From Hyphomicrobiales bacterium (GTDB taxonomy: Bacteria > Pseudomonadota > Alphaproteobacteria > Rhizobiales > Hyphomicrobiaceae), in NCBI GenBank assembly GCA_003963125.1, contig RXJK01000028.1, forward strand, positions 1 to 33,395: a stretch of 33,395 bases of DNA, read 5' to 3'. Each line of letters opens with the position of its first letter. Position 1 is the first letter of the stretch. Shown one piece after another: positions 26,466 through 33,395 of this stretch. The translations under genes and the position numbers were made by a program. The notes under the pieces are model-generated. The model was not told the origin of the DNA. It did no database searches and saw nothing but the letters and a program-made list of their open reading frames with translations.

Positions 26466-27194
26466 ATGTGCGGGCGCATCACGCAGAAATCGAACCTGAA
26501 GGCGCTGGGTCTGGGCCTCGTGGAGCCCGCGGCCGATACCCCGTTCGTGCCCCGCTTCAATGGCGCACCGGGGCAACTGCACTGGGTCATCCGGCAGCAT
26601 CCCGAGACAGGCGCGCGCAGCCTCGATCCCCTGTTCTGGGGCCTCATCCCACGCTGGGTGAAGGAGGCGAACGGCGGCCGCAAGCCAATCAACGCCAAGG
26701 CCGAGACCATCGCGTCCCTCCCCTCCTTCCGCGATGCCTACAAGAAGCGGCGCTGCATCGTGCCCGTGGACAGCTTCTTCGAGTGGAAGCCCATCCCCGG
26801 CTCACGCGCCAAGCAGCCCTTTGCGATCGGCATGCGCGATGCAAAGCCGTTCGCGCTCGCTGGCATCTGGGAGAACTGGAAGCGGCCGGACAGCGAGGAA
26901 TGGGTGCGCAGCTTCTGCGTCATCACCACCGAGGCCAATGCGGTCCTCGCCGATGTCCACGACCGCATGCCCGTGATCCTGCCGCCTGAGGCCTACGACC
27001 ACTGGCTCTCGCCGCTCGACCCCGATCCGCGGGATCTCCTTAAGCCTTTCGACGCGACGCTCATGCACAAATGGCCCATCTCGACGCGGGTCGGTAAGCC
27101 CGCCGAGGATGACGCCCGCATCCTCGAGCCGGTGGCCCAGAGTGGGCCGAGCACCCCGGATGGCCCACCCTCACTCTTCGGGTCATCCGGCTAA
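26466..27194 (+). CDS. SOS response-associated peptidase (SRAP/YedK/HMCES family)
   Basis: MCGRITQ (catalytic Cys2), 'WGLIPRWVKE', 'INAKAETIASLPSFRDAYKKRRCIVPVDSFFEWK', 'HDRMPVILP'. Confidence 0.95.
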   Translation: MCGRITQKSNLKALGLGLVEPAADTPFVPRFNGAPGQLHWVIRQHPETGARSLDPLFWGLIPRWVKEANGGRKPINAKAETIASLPSFRDAYKKRRCIVPVDSFFEWKPIPGSRAKQPFAIGMRDAKPFALAGIWENWKRPDSEEWVRSFCVITTEANAVLADVHDRMPVILPPEAYDHWLSPLDPDPRDLLKPFDATLMHKWPISTRVGKPAEDDARILEPVAQSGPSTPDGPPSLFGSSG

Positions 27195-27338
27195 CACATT
27201 GATTTATCTGGTTTGGGAACGTACTGCCGCCCTACGCCTCCGCGCAGCCGCCCAGCCAAGCTACCGTATGCTGCCATGCAGCCAGTGCAATGCAGCATCG
27301 ATCCCATTTCGCTGGTGCAACACGACGGCCTCCTGTAC

Positions 27339-27348
27339 TGGTATACCA
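27339..27348. promoter_or_regulatory. Palindrome TGGTATACCA (GntR/FCD-like operator candidate)
   Basis: Perfect 10-bp palindrome 21 bp before a small ORF. Confidence 0.25.
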
Positions 27349-27369
27349 TATGCCAACCAGGAGATCGTC

Positions 27370-27522
27370 ATGACCACTGCAACCCTGACTGCGGCCGGCA
27401 ATCTCGTTGCACGCCCCACGCTGGCTTCACTCCTCGCGCGCCTCGCCCAGTCTTTGAAGTCGCCCTCGACGTCCGAGGCCAAAGACAGCGGCGTCTGGAC
27501 CCACGGCGCACGCGGCCTCTGA
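27370..27522 (+). CDS. Small protein (50 aa), unknown
   Basis: MTTATLTAAGNLVARPTLASLLARLAQSLKSPSTSEAKDSGVWTHGARGL; SD-like AGGAG upstream of ATG. Confidence 0.4.
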   Translation: MTTATLTAAGNLVARPTLASLLARLAQSLKSPSTSEAKDSGVWTHGARGL

Positions 27523-27566
27523 AGACATCCTTGGTACTGGGTGGCGCGACGCGAGCTGTCCGCCGC

Positions 27567-28556
27567 TCAAAGCACGGGCGACTTGATCTGCCCCAGGTGG
27601 CGCAGCAGGCCCACGAACTCTCCGATGCGCCGCTTCCTGTGCGCTTCGACGTCGGTCCCCGACCAGTCGTAGAAGCCCTTGCCGGTCTTCATGCCGATGT
27701 GCCCCGCCGCCATGTTCTCTTCGACGGCCGCCGGCGCCTTGAATCTGTCCTCGCCGGTGGCGGACGCCATGTAGCGGCTTGCGTAGTACAGAATGTCGCC
27801 GCCACCCCAGTCGATGAACTCGACGAGCCCCAGCACCGAGAAGCGCACGCCGAAGCCGTAGAGGATCGCCTTATCGATGTCCTCCGCACTGGCGACGCCT
27901 TCCGCGACGAGCCGCGCCGCCTCGTTCATGGCCAGCGCCTGGATGCGCGGCACGATGTAGCCCGGTGACGCCTTGCAGACGACCGGCACCTTGCCGACGG
28001 CCTCGAGCAGCGCGACGAGCGATCGGGTGACTTCCGGATCCGTGCCCTCGTGCGGGCTCACTTCGACGAGGGGAACGAGATAAGCCGGGTTCAGCCAGTG
28101 GGCATTGAGAAACCGCTCCGGCCGCACCGTCATGCCCGCGAGCAGCGTCGAAAGGAACGTCGAAGTCGTCGAAGCAACGATGGCTTCAGGGCCCGCATGC
28201 CGGTCGATGAAGGCCAAGGCCTCGCGCTTAGCCGCTTCCGTCTCGGGCACGCCCTCGAAGATCACATGCGCATCGGCGAGCGCAGCACCGGCCTCCGCCG
28301 CATTCACCAGCGTGATGCGGGACAGAATTGAAGGGATGGCGTCCGCGCTGAAGACACCGGCCTCTGCGAGAAAAGATAGTGACGCGCCGATCTCGCTCAG
28401 CGCCTCGGTCTCGAGCCGCCGGAAATCCGCGTCCGGCCTCGCTTTGATGTCGATGAGACGCACGGCGTAACCGGCATAGGCGAAGGCATGCGCGATGCCG
28501 CGCCCCATCCGCCCCGCACCAACGGATGCGATGATCTTCGAACCAGGGCTCGCCAT
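27567..28556 (-). CDS. 3-hydroxyacyl-CoA dehydrogenase family protein
   Basis: 'SVGAGRMGRGIAHAFAYAGYAVRLIDI' Rossmann, 'ASTTSTFLSTLLAGM..PERFLNAHWLNPAYLVPLVEV', 'GYIVPRIQALAMNEAARL'. Confidence 0.92.
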   Translation of the reverse strand: MASPGSKIIASVGAGRMGRGIAHAFAYAGYAVRLIDIKARPDADFRRLETEALSEIGASLSFLAEAGVFSADAIPSILSRITLVNAAEAGAALADAHVIFEGVPETEAAKREALAFIDRHAGPEAIVASTTSTFLSTLLAGMTVRPERFLNAHWLNPAYLVPLVEVSPHEGTDPEVTRSLVALLEAVGKVPVVCKASPGYIVPRIQALAMNEAARLVAEGVASAEDIDKAILYGFGVRFSVLGLVEFIDWGGGDILYYASRYMASATGEDRFKAPAAVEENMAAGHIGMKTGKGFYDWSGTDVEAHRKRRIGEFVGLLRHLGQIKSPVL

Positions 28557-28559
28557 CCC

Positions 28560-29639
28560 TTACAGCCCTTCGGTCAGGAGCTGCGTCATCTCCGGCCGCG
28601 TCAGGCTGGCGAGGTGCAGGTTCTCCAGCGTCCGGCCCGAGCGGGAGAAGTCCCGGCCCGCAGCCACCTCGCCAAGCCGCAGCAGGCCGTCCGCCGTGCG
28701 GCACTGCACGCCGGCCCAGCGGCAGACCGAGGCGAGGAAGCTCAAGCCCATCTCCACGTCCTCGGCCATGTAGCGGTGCGTATCGAGATCGAGCTTCTCG
28801 TGCCAGTCGCCGCTGTCGACGAGCTTGTCGTGGGCGAGATTGCCGTACATCCAGTTGGACGTGGTGTAGTGATCAGCCAGCGGGAAATGCGGCGGGCGAT
28901 AGCCGAGCGCCTCGCGTGCCGCCATCCGTTCCGCGTCGAGCGCATCGTGCACACGCCGGATGGTCGGCTGCGTCCCTTCCTTGTGGATGTCCCACCGCGG
29001 AAAATGCGCGATGGGGCCCGCATTCATGATGATCAGCGGCGGATGGATGATGGGCCCCGCATTCATCAGCGCGGCGGACAGCGCATCTTCGACCGGCTCG
29101 ATCACGCCGGGGAACGCACGCGAAACCACCTCCAACGCCGCCTTCGTGTTCTTCGAGGGAAACACGCCCGTCGGCAAACGCGAGGCACGCGTCGTCACGG
29201 CGACCTCGGTCGCCCCGTGTTTGCGCGTGAGCCACGGCAGCGTGCCCGTCTCGGCGATGGAGAAGTTCGTGCGCACGCCGAGATCGCGGATGGCCTTCGT
29301 CATCACGTAGCTGCCGAAGGTGCCGGGCGGGATGAAGAGGACTTGGCCCTCCTCGATGTGCGGCGCCAGAAGCCGCGCCACGTCGGCCTGGGCGAACGCC
29401 GGCAGCGGAGCGAAGATGAGGTCGGCGCCCTTCACCGCCTGCCCCAGCTCTTCCGTGACCAGGGCGAGGCGCACCTGCCGGCGCCCCTTGTGATCCTTGA
29501 GCGTGATGGCGCCCTCGGCCTTCAGCGGCACCAGTGCGGCAGCATCGCGCCGCCACAGCCGCACCTCGTGTCCGGCCTCGCTGAAATCGGCGGCCGCCGC
29601 GTAGCAGCCGTGACCACCGCCCAGGACCGCGATCTTCAT
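28560..29639 (-). CDS. NAD/NADP octopine/nopaline dehydrogenase family protein
   Basis: 'MKIAVLGGGHGCYAAAADFSEAGHEVRLWRRD', 'LNAGPIIHPPLIIMNAGPI'-type octopine DH region; ORF extends to 29690. Confidence 0.87.
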   Translation of the reverse strand: MKIAVLGGGHGCYAAAADFSEAGHEVRLWRRDAAALVPLKAEGAITLKDHKGRRQVRLALVTEELGQAVKGADLIFAPLPAFAQADVARLLAPHIEEGQVLFIPPGTFGSYVMTKAIRDLGVRTNFSIAETGTLPWLTRKHGATEVAVTTRASRLPTGVFPSKNTKAALEVVSRAFPGVIEPVEDALSAALMNAGPIIHPPLIIMNAGPIAHFPRWDIHKEGTQPTIRRVHDALDAERMAAREALGYRPPHFPLADHYTTSNWMYGNLAHDKLVDSGDWHEKLDLDTHRYMAEDVEMGLSFLASVCRWAGVQCRTADGLLRLGEVAAGRDFSRSGRTLENLHLASLTRPEMTQLLTEGL

Positions 29640-29736
29640 CCCCGACGCCTGCATGCTCATCGTCTCGTCCGTCGTCTCACTCGAAAGCAAATGGCCGGCG
29701 CGATCTGCGCGCCGGCCCGGATCGCCTAGGCTCTGA

Positions 29737-30897
29737 TTACTTGTAGAGCTTCCACTCGCCGCCCTGGAGCTGCACGAGCACCAGCGCGCGCCGGTCCGTG
29801 CCCACGTGGCTTTCCGGCGCGTAATTGTAGATGCCGTGCGTCCCGACGAGTTCCTTCGTCGAGTAGATGGCGTCGCGCATCGCGGAGCGGAACTCGGGCG
29901 TACCGGGCTTCGCGTTCGGCAGCGCGCGCTTGGCCGCGTCCGCGAGGATCAGCCAGCAATCGAAGGCGTAGGGCGCGAAGATGTCCTTCGTCAGCTCGCC
30001 GTGGGCCTTCTGGTAGGCCTCGCGGAACTTCAGCCCCATGGCCTTGGTCGGATGCGTGTCGGGAAGCTGGTCGAGCACGACGATCGGGCCCGCCGCCACG
30101 ACGATGCCTTCGCCCGCGGAACCGACGAGACGCACGAAGTCCGGATTGATCAGCGACGGCCCACCATAGAGCTTCCCCTTGAAGCCGCGCTCGGCGAGGC
30201 CCTGCAGCGGCAGCGCGCCGCCCGTACCCGATCCGCCGTTGAGGAACGCGTCGGGCTTCGCCGCCGTCACCTTGAGCACCTGCGCACGCACGCTCGTGTC
30301 GGACCGCGCGTAGCGCTCGTTGGTGACGATCTCGATGCCGACGGGATCGGCCGCCCGCTTCGTCATGTTGTAGACGAGATCGCCCCAGGCATCCGAGAAG
30401 CCGATGAAGCCGACGGTCTTGATGTTCTGCACCTTCATCTCGTCGACGATGATGCCGAACATGTCGCGCGGGTTCTGCGGGATCGAGACGGCCCAGGGCT
30501 TGTCGTCGACCTTCGGCACGCCCGGCACCGGCGTCGGAGAGATGACGGGCACCTTGAGCTCGCTCGCCACGGCGATGAGCGCGGCCGTCGCGGGTGCGCC
30601 CGCCGTCCCCATGATCACGTCGACCTTGTCTTCCTCGATCAGCTTGCGGGTGTTCTTCGCAGCCGTCGACGGGTCGGAGGCATCATCGAGCACGATCACC
30701 TTGAATTTCTCGCCGCCGACTTCACCGATATAGGCTTGGCCCGCCGCCGTCCCGCGCACGTAGGGTAATCCGATCGAAGACACGGGGCCCGTCTGCGACT
30801 GCACGACCCCGACGACGATCTCAGCGCGTGCGGCGACCGCGCTCGAGACGAGCAACAGGGCAGCGACGGCGGTCCTGCTCACAGCTTTCATGGGCAT
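29737..30897 (-). CDS. ABC transporter substrate-binding protein (branched-chain amino acid/LivK type)
   Basis: Signal peptide; 'EIVVGVVQSQTGPVSSIGLPYVRGTAAGQAYI', 'DDASDPSTAAKNTRKLIEEDKVDVIMGTAGAPATAAL'. Confidence 0.93.
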   Translation of the reverse strand: MPMKAVSRTAVAALLLVSSAVAARAEIVVGVVQSQTGPVSSIGLPYVRGTAAGQAYIGEVGGEKFKVIVLDDASDPSTAAKNTRKLIEEDKVDVIMGTAGAPATAALIAVASELKVPVISPTPVPGVPKVDDKPWAVSIPQNPRDMFGIIVDEMKVQNIKTVGFIGFSDAWGDLVYNMTKRAADPVGIEIVTNERYARSDTSVRAQVLKVTAAKPDAFLNGGSGTGGALPLQGLAERGFKGKLYGGPSLINPDFVRLVGSAGEGIVVAAGPIVVLDQLPDTHPTKAMGLKFREAYQKAHGELTKDIFAPYAFDCWLILADAAKRALPNAKPGTPEFRSAMRDAIYSTKELVGTHGIYNYAPESHVGTDRRALVLVQLQGGEWKLYK

Positions 30898-30977
30898 CAC
30901 GCGTTTCTCCTAGGTTGAAGCGAGAAGTGAGGGAGGGGCACAAGGCGCCGACCGTTACAGGTCGCGCTATTCTCCTG

Positions 30978-31085
30978 TGTCATCCCGGACGGTGCACAGC
31001 ACCGATCCGGGACCCAGGGCAGCGGGCGCAACCTTTGCCCCTGGGTACCGGCGCTCCGCACCGACGCGCTGCGGCCGGGATGACA
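30978..31085. repeat. REP/mosaic-type palindromic intergenic repeat (about 108 bp)
   Basis: Terminal inverted TGTCATCCCGG...CCGGGATGACA with internal hairpins (CGGTGC-ACA-GCACCG; ACCCAGGGC...GCCCCTGGGT). Confidence 0.65.
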
Positions 31086-31361
31086 GATGCGTTGCGAGAT
31101 ACTCCGAAACCGGAACGATACGTGCGGATGACTCGAAAAGGATGGGGGGCGCCGCGCATCAGACGAGCCCGGCACGCGGAGAACGATGCTCCGCTGCTGC
31201 GCACGGCTCGAAAGGCCGGAGGCCATGTCGAAGGCTCCTTGTTTCGCCGCACCGAAGATGAAAATCTTCGGGCAGCGGGCGCAGGTGGCGTCGGCTGTCC
31301 TCACGTCGGTCGGCGCCCGCAGAGGCAGCGCGCAACGCACCCGTGTTTTGACCATTGCCAC

Positions 31362-31393
31362 CCGGAGATATTTTAACTACAAAATATCTCCGG
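31362..31393. promoter_or_regulatory. Perfect inverted repeat CCGGAGATATTTT-AACTAC-AAAATATCTCCGG, candidate operator
   Basis: 13-bp perfect arms, 6-bp spacer, AT-rich island about 80 bp upstream of the permease start in a divergent intergenic region. Confidence 0.6.
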
Positions 31394-31471
31394 TCAACGT
31401 CGGCGTGTGGCAGCGCGGCATGGGTTTTCGGGAGCACCTGCTTTGAGCGGGAGCGGGCGGAACTGAAGCTG

Positions 31472-32527
31472 ATGGATCTCGAAATCGCGCTGCTGCTGGG
31501 CATCGATGGCATCGCGACGGGCGCGATCTACGCGCTCATTGCCCTCGGCACGGTGCTGATCTTCTCCGTCACGCGCGTGATCTTCGTACCCTTCGGCGAC
31601 CTCGCCGCCATCGCCGCACTGTCGCTCGCCATGATGCAGATCGGGCGGCTGCCCGGCGCCGTCTGGATGGTGGCCGCGCTCGCGGCCGGAGCGACGCTGA
31701 TCGAAGTCGGAACGCTTCTGGCGCGCCGCGAATACTCGAATATTCCGAAGGCCATCGCGCTCTACGGTCTGCTGCCGTTGGTCCCTGTCGCCATCGCCGT
31801 TGCGACGGCCGGCATGAAGCTGCCGATGCTCGCGCAGATGGCGCTCACCTTGGCCCTGGTGACGCCGTTGGGGCCGCTCATCGAGCGCATCGTCTTCCGT
31901 CCGCTCGCCAATGCGTCGGTGCTTGTGCTGCTCATCGTCTCCGTGGCCGTCCACTTTGCGCTGAGCGGCCTGGCCCTGCTGGCCTTCGGGCCCGAGGGCT
32001 TCCGCACGCAGTCGCTGTCCGACGCGAACTTCGATGTCTTCGGCATCCTGATCAGCGCGCAGGCGATCCTGATCGTGGTCGCGGCAATCGCGCTCGGCGG
32101 CCTGCTCTACCTTTACTTCGAGCACACCATCGGCGGGAAAGCGCTGCGCGCTTCCGCTATCAATCGAACCGGCGCGCGCATTGTCGGCATCAGGCCCGCG
32201 CAGACGAGTGCGGCCGCCTACACGCTGGGATCGATCCTCGGCGGTATCTCGGGGCTCCTCATCGGGCCCATGGCAACGCTCTATTACGACTCGGGCTTTC
32301 TCATCGGCCTCAAGGCCTTCGTCGGCGCGATCATCGGTGGCCTCGCGAGCTATCCGCTCACCGCGCTTGGCGCCGTGCTGATCGGCATCCTCGAATCCTT
32401 CGCCTCCTTCTGGAGCAGCACGCTGAAGGAGACTATCGTCTTCTCCGCGCTGATCCCGATCCTCGTCTGGCGCTCTTTGATGGCCGGCACGCACGAGAGC
32501 GAGGAAGAGGAGGAGGAGATCGCGTGA
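31472..32527 (+). CDS. Branched-chain amino acid-type ABC transporter permease (LivH family)
   Basis: 'LLLGIDGIATGAIYALIALGTVLIFSVTRVIFVPFGDLA'; 'GARIVGIRPAQTSAAAYTLGSILGGISGLL'. Confidence 0.93.
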   Translation: MDLEIALLLGIDGIATGAIYALIALGTVLIFSVTRVIFVPFGDLAAIAALSLAMMQIGRLPGAVWMVAALAAGATLIEVGTLLARREYSNIPKAIALYGLLPLVPVAIAVATAGMKLPMLAQMALTLALVTPLGPLIERIVFRPLANASVLVLLIVSVAVHFALSGLALLAFGPEGFRTQSLSDANFDVFGILISAQAILIVVAAIALGGLLYLYFEHTIGGKALRASAINRTGARIVGIRPAQTSAAAYTLGSILGGISGLLIGPMATLYYDSGFLIGLKAFVGAIIGGLASYPLTALGAVLIGILESFASFWSSTLKETIVFSALIPILVWRSLMAGTHESEEEEEEIA

Positions 32528-33395
32528 GGCCCGTCTCGCTCCAGCGCCTCGTCATCGGCGGCGTCGTTGTTGCCGTCCTTCTCGCGCCGCTGCTTGCGAG
32601 CCCCTTCGCCATCACGCTGATGAACTACATCGGCATCGGCGCCATCGTCGCCCTGGGCCTCGTGCTGCTGACGGGCATCGGCGGCCTCACCTCGTTCGGG
32701 CAGGCGGCATTCATGGGCATCGGCGCGTACGCGACCGCCTGGATGACGACGACGGTCGGCGCCTCGCCCTGGCTGGGCCTGCTTTTCGCGCTGGCCGCGA
32801 CCGGCCTCGCCGCGTTCGCCATCGGCGCCATCACGCTGCGCCTCGGTGGCCATTTCCTGCCGCTGTCGACGATCGCCTGGGGCATCGCCATCTACTCGGT
32901 GTTCGCGAATATTCCAGGCCTCGGCCAGCACGACGGCATCGCCAACATCCCGCCGATTGCCATCGCCGGCTTCAGCCTCGCGGCCAACGAGGCGATCTAC
33001 TACCTCATCTGGATCATCCTCGGCCTGTCGATGGTGCTGGTGACGAACCTGCTCGACTCGCGCGAAGGACGTGCCGTGCGCAGCCTGCGCGGCGGCCAGA
33101 CGATGATGGGCAGCGTCGGCGTCAGCCTTTTCCGCGAGCGCCTCGTGATCTTCGTCATCGCGGCGCTACTGGCTGGCATCGCCGGCTGGCTTTACGCGCA
33201 TATGAGCCGCTTCGTCAGTCCCTCGCCCTTCGAGGTGCGCCCCGGCATCGAATACCTGCTTATGGCACTGACGGGCGGCGCGCTTTCTGTGTGGGGCGCC
33301 GTCATCGGCGCGACGCTCATCACGCTCCTCAAGAACTGGATCCAGGACCTTCTGCCTTACCTGTCGAAGAATGCCGGCCAGCTCGAGGTGGTCGC
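32524..33395 (+). CDS. Branched-chain amino acid-type ABC transporter permease (LivM family), runs off the window
   Basis: GTGA overlap with LivH stop; 'MRPVSLQRLVIGG...ITLMNYIGIGAIVALGLVLLTGIGGLTSFGQAAFMGIGAYATAW'; open to the end, absent from the ORF track. Confidence 0.93.
   Translation, partial: MRPVSLQRLVIGGVVVAVLLAPLLASPFAITLMNYIGIGAIVALGLVLLTGIGGLTSFGQAAFMGIGAYATAWMTTTVGASPWLGLLFALAATGLAAFAIGAITLRLGGHFLPLSTIAWGIAIYSVFANIPGLGQHDGIANIPPIAIAGFSLAANEAIYYLIWIILGLSMVLVTNLLDSREGRAVRSLRGGQTMMGSVGVSLFRERLVIFVIAALLAGIAGWLYAHMSRFVSPSPFEVRPGIEYLLMALTGGALSVWGAVIGATLITLLKNWIQDLLPYLSKNAGQLEVV

Noticed and set aside
28488-29729. 413-aa plus-strand ORF
   Set aside because: Antisense to the octopine DH-family gene; Arg/His-rich shadow composition.

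Overview
GC-rich (alphaproteobacterial, Hyphomicrobiales-like) chromosomal window. I found no rRNA, tRNA, CRISPR array, integrase or transposase. Housekeeping blocks: AsmA-like protein (runs off the left edge, missing from the ORF track), MBL-fold protein, PlsC-type acyltransferase, YdcF-like protein, ftsEX, hpt, CpdR-like receiver, a fused LptC-LptA protein, lptB, rpoN, ptsN, uppP, queG, an SDR protein, an EVE-domain protein, an L19 ribosomal protein with an added C-terminal HhH-like domain, and an SRAP protein. The right end is a divergent branched-chain-type ABC transporter locus with two dehydrogenases (3-hydroxyacyl-CoA DH-like and octopine DH-like); LivM runs off the right edge. The main accessory locus (about 17.9-24.5 kb) has a formamidase divergent from an operon holding a Tat-type NrtA-like binding protein and a three-subunit thiocyanate hydrolase/nitrile hydratase-family enzyme (split beta, Co-type CTLCSC motif, His-rich N-terminus). 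That operon is preceded by a near-consensus sigma-54 promoter with an inverted repeat about 90 bp upstream. A LysR gene with a perfect 28-bp palindrome in its promoter follows. I propose a nitrogen-controlled nitrile/thiocyanate/cyanide-to-ammonia module. Other notable items: a candidate structured RNA replacing hpf between rpoN and ptsN, the LptC-LptA-LptA fusion, the L19-HhH fusion, a 56-aa Flp pilin absent from the ORF track, a REP-like mosaic element and a 13+13 bp AT-rich operator-like palindrome. All calls come from reading the sequence and remembered family motifs; no searches were run.
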